The notes beneath the pieces were generated by a model. That model did no database searches. It was not told the origin of the DNA and saw only the letters and a list, made by a program, of their open reading frames with translations. 45,665 nt of DNA, taken from assembly GCF_019710745.1 (NCBI RefSeq), contig NZ_JAHKJW010000060.1, forward strand, positions 1 to 45,665, given 5' to 3'. Shown in pieces: positions 24,175 through 32,422 of the stretch (position 1 is the stretch's first letter; every line of letters starts with the position of its first letter). The stretch comes from Streptomyces beigongshangae. Its GTDB lineage: Bacteria > Actinomycetota > Actinomycetes > Streptomycetales > Streptomycetaceae. The position numbers and the translations under genes were made by a program.

Positions 24175-25262
24175 TCTTCTGAGTCAGGAATCCTGTGTAA
24201 ATAAGTGGCGAGGTGTTCGAGGATCTCGTCCGCGGTCTTGGTCCAGACGTAGGGCTTGGGATCGGTGTTCCATGCGGCGATCCAGGTGCGGATGTCCTTC
24301 TCGAGGGACTGGACACTCTTGTGCACGCCACGTCGTATCTGTTTGTTCGTCAGCTCCGCGAACCACCTCTCCACAAGGTTGAGCCAGGATGAACCGGTAG
24401 GTGTGAAGTGCAGTTGGAAACGGGGGTGGGCGATCAGCCAGGTCTTGATGGCCGGAGTCTTGTGGGTGGCGTAGTTATCGAGGATCAGGTGCACCTGCAG
24501 ATCTGCCGGGATCTCCTGGTTGAGCTTGACCAGGAACTTTTTGAACTCCTCGGCCCGGTGCCGACGGTGCAGGGATCCGATGACTTTCCCGGTGGCGACC
24601 TCGAGTGCCGCGAACAGGGTGGTGGTGCCGGCGCGGATGCAGTCGTGGGTGACCCGCTGGGGAACCCCGGGCATCATCGGCAACACTGGCTGGGAGCGGT
24701 CCAGAGCCTGGATCTGCGTCTTCTCGTCCACGCAGAACACCAACGCCCGCTCGGGCGGGTCCAGATACAGACCCACGACATCGTGCACCTTGTCGACGAA
24801 GTACGGGTCCGTCGACAGCTTGAACGTCTGCGAGCGGTGGGGCTGCAGACCGAAGGCACGCCAGATTCGCGACACGGTCGACTGGGAGAGACCGAGTTCT
24901 TTGGCCATCGCTCTCGTCGACCAATGCGTGGCATTTCCCGGTGTCGACTCCAACGTCCGCTTCACCAATGCGGCGACCTGCTCGTCGCTTACCGAACGGG
25001 GGCCGCCGGATCTGGGCAGGTCGCCCAGGCCGGCGATCCGATGCTCGACGAAGCGCGAACGCCAGCGGCCCACCGACTGCCCCGTCATGCCCACCAGGGC
25101 ACCGACATCCTCGTTCGACATGCCGTCCGCACAGGCCAGGATGATCCGGCACCGCATCGCCTACGACTGAGGGGTCGAACGACGCCGCACCCACCCCTCA
25201 AGCGCCGCCCGTTCCTCCACCGACAACACCAACTCGGCCTTCGGCCGCCCCGTACGAGCCAT
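24171..25262 (-). pseudogene. IS630-family transposase with an amber codon
   Basis: ATG 25262 starts MARTGRPKAELVLSVEERAA, codon 34 is TAG (25161-25163), and the same frame goes on as AMRCRIILACADGMSNEDVG. The HTH continues with GMTGQSVGRWRSRF. The DDE core is complete: VFCVDEKTQIQALDRSQP, LHLILDNYATHKTPAI, and SSWLNLVERWFAELTNKQIR. An internal ATG at 25157 would give a 328-aa protein without the first 34 residues, so some activity may remain. The stop codon TAG lies in the terminal repeat and target TA, so it depends on the insertion site. Confidence 0.85.
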
Positions 25263-25306
25263 GCCCCAAGCCTACAATTTTAGAAAGAACTCCTGACTCA
25301 GAAGAC
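24174..25306. mobile_element. IS630-family insertion sequence
   Basis: Perfect 16-bp terminal repeats GTCTTCTGAGTCAGGA at the left end (24174-24189) and inverted at the right end (25291-25306), flanked by TA on both sides (24172-24173 and 25307-25308), the target duplication expected of IS630/mariner-type elements. It contains one leftward transposase gene and interrupts a secreted-protein gene. Confidence 0.9.
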
Positions 25307-25308
25307 TA

Positions 25309-25690
25309 GCAGCTCAGTTGTGCCGGATCGGCTCAGGATGCGCGGTGGCGCCCGCGGCGCCGTCGGCCGTCCGCCCACCCGCGCGGGCACGCTCGTTGTA
25401 GTGCGCTTGGCTGCGTCCGACACCTTGCGTGCAAGGGACGGACGTCCGGCCTACGGTGTCCAAACCCCGGTCGTCCGGCGCGGAGCTTCTCCGACGCCCC
25501 ACGGCGTGTCCTGCCCGGTTTGGACGCTCCGATGGGGAAGCGTGTCCAGGGTCCCCGCCCGCCGGGGCCGGAGCGGCACGCCTAGCTCCCCCACGCAGCA
25601 CATCTCCCTCCACGTTCAGGCCAGGTTTTGACGACGGCATGTATAGGTCCCAAGGCAGGCGCATAGGTCCCGCCCCGGACCCGATCCTGT
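25309..25690. other. Region without a gene, upstream of the MMPL operator
   Basis: No recognisable frame. Probably the remains of sequence deleted next to the IS630 element and the far promoter region of the MMPL gene. Confidence 0.45.
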
Positions 25691-25708
25691 GCCGACTTCA
25701 AAGTCGGC
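25691..25708. promoter_or_regulatory. Inverted repeat, candidate operator of the MMPL gene
   Basis: GCCGACTT (25691-25698), CA, AAGTCGGC (25701-25708): perfect 8-bp arms upstream of the MMPL transporter gene. It resembles a TetR or MarR operator, but no such regulator is close by in the window. Confidence 0.5.
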
Positions 25709-25970
25709 CAGAACTTTGTATGCGTGCCCGCCCGCCGACCGAAGGCGCGGCGGCCGAGTACCGCCGTTCGAAGGGACACTACGGCCCATGCCCGACCCGT
25801 CCTCCCCGTCCGACGTGCCAGCGCCGCTCGCCGCGTCCGCCGTGCCCAAGCCAGGGGCTGCTGCAGCTGCTCCCCCTGGGAAGGGCCGCTGTCCGGGGGA
25901 GCACCAGCCCACCGATTCCTGCGGGCGCCCTCGCTCTCCGGGGCCCGCGGAGAGCGACAAGGACTGCGGG

Positions 25971-28172
25971 ATGCCTCTGCTCGGCCAGCTGGCGCGCTGG
26001 TCGTTCCGGCACCGTGGAACGGTGCTCGGTGCTGTGGTCGGCCTGGTCGTGCTGCTGGCAGCTCTAGGGCTCGGCGCCGGGGGCGAGTGGTCCAACGGCG
26101 GCTACACCGCGGAGGGCACGGCCGCGCAACGGGCCGAGAGCGCGGCGCGTCAGTTCGGTGCTGGGACACCTGATCTGGTCCTGTACATCCGTACTGTCCG
26201 GCCGGTCGACTCACCCGAGGTGGCCGCGCAGGGACGACGGCTGACCCAACTGGCCGCCGCGACGCCTGCGGTCGGCGCAGCAGTGTCCTACTGGAACACC
26301 GGGAGAGACCTGCTCCGGTCCGACGACCGCCGGGGCGCGCTGCTGCTCGTCGATCTGGAGGGTGACGAGTCGCGGGCCGCCCACACCGCGCGGGCCCTGG
26401 TTCCGGACCTGCGGGCCGCCGCCCCCGAGCTCGACCTGGCGGTGAGCGGGCCCGCCTGGGTCAACGTGACCGCGACCGAGCAGGCAGAGCGCGACCTGGT
26501 CCGCTCGGAGCTGTTCGTTCTCCCAGTGACGTTCCTGGTCCTGGCACTGTCCTTCCGCTCGTTCAGCGCCACCCTCGTGCCTGCCGCGATCGGCGCGACC
26601 GCGGCCTTGGGAGCCCTGGCCGTGCTCGCGGTCGCGACCCGGCTGTTGCCGATCTCGGTTTTCGCCGTGAACCTGAGCTGCGCCCTCGGCTTCGGCCTCG
26701 CCGTCGACTACGCCTTGTTCGCCCTCGCCCGCTACCAGGAGGAGCGAGCCCGCGGCCTGGACGCCGAACAGGCAGTGGGGCGGGCGATGTCCACCACCGG
26801 CCGAACCGTCGTCTTCTGTGCCCTGACCATGGCCTGGTGCATGGCGGGCCTGCTCGTCTTCCCGCTGGGGCTGATCCGCTCCTTCGCGATCGCCTCACTG
26901 ATCGTCGTCGGGTTCTGCGCCGTCGGTACCTTGCTCCTCCTTCCCGCCTTGGTCGCGGCTTTGGGCGGCCGGCTCGACGGCACGCACCCGCAGCGACGCG
27001 GACTTTGGCGCCGCGGTTCCGGCGACCTCTCGGTCAGTCCGGCCTGGCGACGGGTCGCCGTCGCGGTCACCGCACGGCCCTGGGTGTGGGGAACGGCCGG
27101 GGCCATGCTGCTGATCGGCCTGACTCTGTCCGTCGCGGGTCTGCGGCCCGCGCTGACCGACGAGTCCATCCTCCCCTCCACCGCCGAGGCGAGGACGGCG
27201 GCCGCAGCCGTCCGCGCGGACTTCTCCTTCGCACCGGAACGGGAGCTGACCGTCGTGCTGGCCCAGGCGGACGCGGCGTCCCAGACAGCGGAACTCGACG
27301 CGTACGCCCGCACGCTGGCCACGCTGCCCGGCGCGGCCCGCGTGAGTACGGCGGCGGGCGAGTACGCCAGGGGGCGGCGGGTCGCGGAAGGACGCACCGG
27401 AGCCGACCCTCGCACCGGAACCCTGGTCACGGTCTTCAGCGCGGACCCGGTCCAGTCCTCGGGCACCGCCTCCCTGGTCACCGCCGTACGAGCCACCCCG
27501 ACCCCGGGCCTGGGCCCGGCCCTGGTGACCGGGAAAGCCGCCCACCTCGCCGACACCCGGCAAGCCGTCACGGACGCCCTCCCCTGGTGGACGGGACTCA
27601 CCTTGTGCGGTGTGTTCATCATGCTCCTGCTGTTCACCAGGAGCCCGCTGGTAGCGCTCAAGGCCGCCGTCCTGGGCGCACTCAGCATCGGCGCCGCCCT
27701 CGGCCTGATGGTCCTGCTCTTCCAACGCCTCCAGGTCCTGGGACCGCCCTCCACAGGAGGGGCGAGCGTGTTGGAGATCACCATGCCGCTGCTCGCCGCC
27801 GCGCTCGCCTTCGGGCTGTGCGTGGACTACGAGGTCTTCCTTGTCTCCCGCATGGCGGAACAGTGGCGGCGCACCGGGCAGAACACGACCGCCATCGTCT
27901 TCGGAATCGAGCACACGGGCCGCCTGTTCACCGCCGCGGCACTGGTGGTCGCCGTAAGCATGGGCGCGCTGATGCTCTCCCAGATCAGCCTCCTGCTCGT
28001 GCTGGGCGCGACCATGGCCGCCATCGTCCTCATCGACGCCACCGTCGTACGAGGCGTCTTGGTCCCCGCGTTCATGCAACTGGCCGGTCGGGCGAACTGG
28101 TGGTCACCGACGATGCCCGGCCGGGCAGCGGCCACCGCGCCCGCCGCACCTGCCGAAGCACCCAACCGGTGA
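25971..28172 (+). CDS. MMPL/RND-superfamily exporter
   Basis: About 733 aa when started at ATG 25971 (LLGQLARWSFRHRGTVLGAVV follows, the usual MMPL start). ATG 25788 would add a 61-residue Pro/Ala/Ser-rich tail. Two six-helix halves are seen, each with the proton-relay Asp: ALGFGLAVDYALFALARYQEE in the first, and AFGLCVDYEVFLVSRMAEQW in the second. A large extracytoplasmic loop follows TM1 and TM7. It exports lipids or natural products using the proton gradient. It lies by itself downstream of an inverted repeat. Cargo unknown. Confidence 0.92.
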   Translation: MPLLGQLARWSFRHRGTVLGAVVGLVVLLAALGLGAGGEWSNGGYTAEGTAAQRAESAARQFGAGTPDLVLYIRTVRPVDSPEVAAQGRRLTQLAAATPAVGAAVSYWNTGRDLLRSDDRRGALLLVDLEGDESRAAHTARALVPDLRAAAPELDLAVSGPAWVNVTATEQAERDLVRSELFVLPVTFLVLALSFRSFSATLVPAAIGATAALGALAVLAVATRLLPISVFAVNLSCALGFGLAVDYALFALARYQEERARGLDAEQAVGRAMSTTGRTVVFCALTMAWCMAGLLVFPLGLIRSFAIASLIVVGFCAVGTLLLLPALVAALGGRLDGTHPQRRGLWRRGSGDLSVSPAWRRVAVAVTARPWVWGTAGAMLLIGLTLSVAGLRPALTDESILPSTAEARTAAAAVRADFSFAPERELTVVLAQADAASQTAELDAYARTLATLPGAARVSTAAGEYARGRRVAEGRTGADPRTGTLVTVFSADPVQSSGTASLVTAVRATPTPGLGPALVTGKAAHLADTRQAVTDALPWWTGLTLCGVFIMLLLFTRSPLVALKAAVLGALSIGAALGLMVLLFQRLQVLGPPSTGGASVLEITMPLLAAALAFGLCVDYEVFLVSRMAEQWRRTGQNTTAIVFGIEHTGRLFTAAALVVAVSMGALMLSQISLLLVLGATMAAIVLIDATVVRGVLVPAFMQLAGRANWWSPTMPGRAAATAPAAPAEAPNR

Positions 28173-28266
28173 CCGGGCCACGCCACGACCGATCCGTGTG
28201 GACGCTCGGCGGGCGGACGGATTCGGGGAGCTCCGAAGGCGGAACGACACTCGCCGGCCGCAATCG
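28173..28266. other. Spacer
   Basis: Short gap between the convergent MMPL and SDR genes; no convincing hairpin. Confidence 0.4.
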
Positions 28267-29133
28267 TCAGGTCACCTGGACGTTATGCAGGGACCCGTGA
28301 GCGACCGGGGAACGGTCCCCGAGCCCGAAGAGAACATGCCCCTGCGACGCCCCATGGCCGCTACCGCACGGGGGAGGAACGGAGACGCTTGGATGGCGCG
28401 GCCAGCGGTCGGTGAGCGCCCGGCACACCGCGGACACGACCGGCTCCGCGCTCGGCAGCCGCGTGGCGGACTGCCGCAACGCCGACTCCGCCACCCGGTA
28501 CAGGTCGCCGAACAGCCTCTGCCCGCCGTCGGCGAGCCTCGCCAGGCCGTCGACGGCCCGGCTCTGGAACGCGCTCGCGTACGCGCCCGCTTCGACGACG
28601 GCCACCCGTACCCCGCCGGGCCCGGCCTCCATCCGCAGCGCGTCGTTGAGGGCGCCGAGCGCCGGCTTCCCGGCGCAGTACCCCCCCCATGCCCGGAGCC
28701 GCGACCCGGCCCGCCAGCGACGAGACGTTGACGATGCGGCCCTGTCCCCGCTCGCGCATGGCCGGCAGGACGAGTCGGGCCATGCGCGCCGCTCCGACCA
28801 CGTTGACCTCCAGCAGATGTCGCACTGCGGCGTCGTCGAGGCCCTCCACCGCCCCCACCAACGGAATCCCGGCGTTGTTCACCAAGGCCCACGGTCCGCC
28901 CTCGGTGATCTCCCGCACCTCGGCACACGCCCGTCGGCAGGAATCGACGTCGGCGACGTCCAGCAGCACGGTGCGCAGCCGCACGTCCCGCTCGGCCGCC
29001 GCCGTGCGCAGCTTCTCGGCTTTCTCGGCGTCACGTGCCGTGGCGGACACCTCGCAACCCGACGCGGCCAGGCGCAGGGCCACTCCGAGCCCACGCCACT
29101 CGTCACACCCGTGACCAGAAAACTTCCACGCAC
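28267..29133 (-). pseudogene. SDR-family oxidoreductase, two frameshifts
   Basis: The frame starts RGSFLVTGVTSG at 29133. One base is missing near 29093, where the other frame gives GLGVALRLAASGCEVSATARD. The NAG motif appears as ALVNNAGIPLVGAVEG, then IVNVSSLAGRVAAPGMGG. At a run of eight C (28681-28688) one extra base breaks the frame; the next frame contains YCAGKPALGALNDALRMEAG with the catalytic Tyr and Lys, then ends at 28267. Both breaks are single-base, so a sequencing error is possible. It follows the AurF-like gene on the same strand. Confidence 0.75.
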
Positions 29134-29185
29134 CTCGTAAGGAGGCCCGGTGTGTCGCGGACCCGGCGACCAGGTTCAACCGTTC

Positions 29186-29215
29186 ACCCCAGCCGTGTCA
29201 CTCCCAGCCGTGTCC
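29186..29215. repeat. Short direct repeat
   Basis: CCCAGCCGTGTC occurs twice, 15 bp apart (29188-29199 and 29203-29214), between the AurF-like gene and the broken SDR gene. It may be a binding site or an accident. Confidence 0.4.
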
Positions 29216-29270
29216 CCCCAGTCGAGCTCCCGCGCGGGCGACCAGCCGTTCGGCGGCCGGGCCGCGGTGG

Positions 29271-30176
29271 TCACGCCATGAGTCCGCAATGGCGCCACAG
29301 AGGGTGCTGGGGGCCCTTGATCAGGTCCACTTCGGTGAGGAAGGCGATCAGTTTCTCCCCGGCCCACAGCAAGGTGTCGCGGTGGTGGGGGTTGTGGCGT
29401 GCCTGGTGACGGGCCTGCCGCGGGTCGAGTCCGAGGTCACCGAAGCGATCGGGGTGGACCAGGGCCGGAACGGTGTAGGAGGCGAGCAGCGCGGTGAAGG
29501 AGCGGTTGAAGGCCAAGTGCCCGCGGGAGGCGCGCCGTACGGCGTCGCAAAGTTCGGCACGGGCGAAACTGACGTGACGTGCCTCTTCGCTGACGTGCAG
29601 TCGGCACACGGACCGCACCAGGGGCTGGAGGCGCTCGTCCCGCATGGCTTCGCGCTGGTACCGGTCGAGGACTTCCTCGAAGATGAGCGCGCTGGCGAAC
29701 AGGGTGATGTCCTGGAAGCACGCGGCGGCCAGCGGGAAGGGCAGCCGGATGTGGGCGGGCATCGGGTGGATACGGCAGTCGAGTCTGTCCAGCAGCCGCC
29801 CGAACATGGTGATGTGCCGGGTCTCGTCGCCCATCTCGGTCAGGGCGTAGAAGGCGCGCGCGTCCAGGCCGTCCCGGGCCATCAGGTACCGGGCGAACAA
29901 GCGGATGGTGGCCAGTTCGAACCACTGGGCCATCCGCACCATGTGGGCCGCTTCGTGGCGGGAGAGGGTGACGCGCTGCCGGTGGTCCATGCGGTCCCAC
30001 AGCGGGGTGCCGTACAGCGTGAGGCGCTCGGGCGGCCAGAACCAGAGGTCGGGCGCGAGAGGGGCGTCCCAGTCGATCTCCGTGCGGGGGTCGTAGGAGC
30101 GGACCGCTGAGGCGGTCAGCAGTCTGCGGGCGACGGCGTCGCAGTGCGGGGACGGGTGCGGAGCCTGGTGGGTCAT
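29271..30176 (-). CDS. AurF-like diiron oxygenase
   Basis: A 301-aa helical protein of the AurF/p-aminobenzoate N-oxygenase (diiron oxygenase) family. The iron ligands appear as LSRHEAAHMVRMAQWFELAT, EMGDETRHITMFGRLLDRL, IFEEVLDRYQREAM and CRLHVSEEARHVSFARAEL, in the family order. These enzymes use a carboxylate-bridged di-iron centre to oxidise an arylamine, alkylamine or C-H bond. Substrate unknown. ATG 30176 overlaps the TGA of the upstream MMPL fragment (ATGA). The broken SDR lies downstream on the same strand, so the three once formed an operon. Confidence 0.8.
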   Translation of the reverse strand: MTHQAPHPSPHCDAVARRLLTASAVRSYDPRTEIDWDAPLAPDLWFWPPERLTLYGTPLWDRMDHRQRVTLSRHEAAHMVRMAQWFELATIRLFARYLMARDGLDARAFYALTEMGDETRHITMFGRLLDRLDCRIHPMPAHIRLPFPLAAACFQDITLFASALIFEEVLDRYQREAMRDERLQPLVRSVCRLHVSEEARHVSFARAELCDAVRRASRGHLAFNRSFTALLASYTVPALVHPDRFGDLGLDPRQARHQARHNPHHRDTLLWAGEKLIAFLTEVDLIKGPQHPLWRHCGLMA

Positions 30177-30725
30177 GGGAGGTCACTTCCGGGGTAGTTC
30201 GGTGTCGGCCGGCCCCGCCGTGGCGGGGGGCCGCACGTCCGACGGGAGCCGTGGGGGACGGAGGGGCGGAGCAGCGCGGCGGTGACGGCGCGGGCCACGA
30301 GATCCGGGCGCCGCATGGCGGTCAGGGCCGTGCGCCCCCACCACCCCGGCCCGGCCGACGAGGCGCGGCGGGGGGCGCTGGCCGGGAACGCCGAACCGTT
30401 CGATGCGGTCGCCGAGGACGGCCACCAGGGCCGGGAGGACGACCAGGATGCCGAGCGCGGCGAAGACGGTGACGGCGATCCCGCCGTAGGCGATGGAGCG
30501 CAGGATGGTGTGCGGGATGACCAGCAGCGCGGACGGGGACAGGGTGACCGTGCCCGCGGATAACGCCACGGCCCGGCCCGCGGTCCGCATCGCCGTGCGC
30601 AGCGCGGCATCGGTGGTGGCGCCCTTGGCCGTCTCCTCTCGGTGGCGGGCCAGCAGGCAGAGGTGGTAGTCGACGGCGAGGGCGAACCCGAGGGCGGAGG
30701 AGATGTTGCCGGCGCTCACCGACAC
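30173..30725 (-). pseudogene. MMPL transporter fragment, frameshifted
   Basis: The reading SAGNISSALGFALAVDYHLCLLARHREE and ILRSIAYGGIAVTVFAALGILVVLPALVAVLGDRIERFG is the mid part (around helices 4-6) of an MMPL exporter, close to the intact gene at 25971-28172 in architecture. Upstream helices and the second half are missing. Around 30350 a frame change leads to WWGRTALTAMRRPDLVARAV and a tail ending at the TGA that overlaps the AurF-like gene. It cannot transport. Confidence 0.7.
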
Positions 30726-30739
30726 CTTTCATGCGGCCG

Positions 30740-31209
30740 GACATTACTAGGCCGGAGGGCTCTGTTCCGTAGCCACGCCCCGGCTACACCCTTCCGAGAC
30801 CTCAACCCCCTTGGATGGCCGCTGGCGACCTGACGCCCATGGGCCTGAAGGCTGCGGCTCGCGAGCTGGGACGGCCGGTGGGGGATGGGCGACCCGGCCC
30901 GCGGCGCGGGCCCGCACCGGAGACTCCCGGCCGGAGCCCGTCTCAGAAGTCCTCGGCCTCGCCGCCCCCAGGAGCCTATGAACATCGAAACGAAAGCCGG
31001 CGTCACAGACCTTCCTACCGTACTGGGCGGCTGACCGCGGGGCCTCACCTCCATTGCCGAGGCGGCTCCGCCGGCAGGGCTGAAGCGCCGACTGAGGCCT
31101 CGCGGCTTTCCGCCCCATGGTGTAGTCAATACCGCCGTCGAACAAACATGCATCTTGGTAGTCGAGCAACTACAAGCGTTTTGACTGGGGTCTCTCTCTT
31201 TCATCGATC
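30740..31209. other. Non-coding gap upstream of the reductase-PKS unit
   Basis: About 470 bp without a recognisable gene. Probably contains the promoter of the biosynthetic unit starting at 31210; I see no clear -10/-35 or operator. Confidence 0.45.
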
Positions 31210-32349
31210 ATGCTGGCTGTCGTGACGGTTCTGCTGACCGGCGCCACTGGCTTCCTCGGCTCCCGTGTCGCCCACACCTTGCTGACCACCCGTAACGAAC
31301 GCGTGATTGCCCTCGGTCGCGGGACCCCTGCGCTGTTGCGTATCCGCGTGGTGAACGCCCTGCGGGTCCATGGTGAGGAAGTGACCCACCCGGGGAACCT
31401 CTCGCGGCTGCGCTGCGTGAGCGGTGACGTAGCCCAACCGTGGCTGGGTCTTTCACCCGCGCTGCACGCGCGGATCGCCCGCGAGGTGGACGCGGTCTGG
31501 CACTGCGCCGGAGACATCGCGCTGACCGGTGAACGGGATCGTCTGTTCCGGGTCAACGCGCAGGGCACCGCCCACGTGCTGGCCTTCATGGAGATGACGG
31601 CAGCGCACTGCCGCCTGGTCCACCTGAGCACTATGGCCGTTGCCGGCGCACGCACCGAGGGCTGCATCATGGAAGACGATCTGACGGATGCCCACGGCTT
31701 CGAGACGCACTATGACGCCTCGAAGTTCGAAGCCGAACGGCTCGTGCGTCACTGGGCTGAGCGCCAGGGTCGGCCGGCCGTGGTGCTCAGGCCCAGTATC
31801 GTGGCGAGCGACCGCACCCACCCGGACGAGGCAGCCGGCCACCCACTGTCGGTTCTCGGATCGATGATCGAAGCCGTGGCCCTTGGCGGCGCACCCGGTA
31901 TCCCGGCGCAGCGAGGCGAAGGAACCGGGCTGCGTCTGCGGCTTGCGGCCTCACCGACGGCCACGCTCAACATCGTCCCCGACTCCTACGCCACCCAGGC
32001 CATGGTCCGGATCGGATACGACACGGCCCCCGACGTCGGCGACGTGCGCACCTTCCACGTCGTGCACGCGCACAACACCCCCGTCCAAGCGCTGTTCGAT
32101 GCGATGGAAGCGCACTACCCCGGCCTGCGGATCGACTGCTTCGACGGCGAGGTCCACGACGCCTCGCTGGCCGAGCAGTACATCGCCTCACACCTCGCCG
32201 GCTTCCTCAGCTACTGCCGCCACCGACGCACCTACGACCGCTCCCGCGCGCTCGCCGCGACTCCAGAACTTGCCGGACCGGCGCCCGTCGACGCCGGCTT
32301 TCTGCGCCGGGCACTCGGTTTCACAGGCCAGGCGGTCGGCTCCCGCTGA
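31210..32349 (+). CDS. Stand-alone NAD(P)-dependent thioester-reductase-like SDR
   Basis: A 379-aa extended SDR of the epimerase/male-sterility (NAD_binding_4) type. Cofactor motif VTVLLTGATGFLGSRV (residues 5-20), then DAVWHCAGDIAL, LVHLSTMAVAGARTEG and the catalytic Tyr168 and Lys172 in HYDASKFEAERLVRHW. The C-terminal domain is complete. Terminal reductases of this type release polyketide or peptide thioesters as aldehydes. It lies 73 bp before the PKS and probably acts on its product. ATG 31210 lacks a clear ribosome site; GTG 31222 is an alternative. Confidence 0.8.
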   Translation: MLAVVTVLLTGATGFLGSRVAHTLLTTRNERVIALGRGTPALLRIRVVNALRVHGEEVTHPGNLSRLRCVSGDVAQPWLGLSPALHARIAREVDAVWHCAGDIALTGERDRLFRVNAQGTAHVLAFMEMTAAHCRLVHLSTMAVAGARTEGCIMEDDLTDAHGFETHYDASKFEAERLVRHWAERQGRPAVVLRPSIVASDRTHPDEAAGHPLSVLGSMIEAVALGGAPGIPAQRGEGTGLRLRLAASPTATLNIVPDSYATQAMVRIGYDTAPDVGDVRTFHVVHAHNTPVQALFDAMEAHYPGLRIDCFDGEVHDASLAEQYIASHLAGFLSYCRHRRTYDRSRALAATPELAGPAPVDAGFLRRALGFTGQAVGSR

Positions 32350-32422
32350 CCCGAACAGCCCGGCCCCCGCCGGGCTGGCCTGCTCCTCTCATCGTTTCGC
32401 TGCACGCCTTCGGAGTTGTTCT

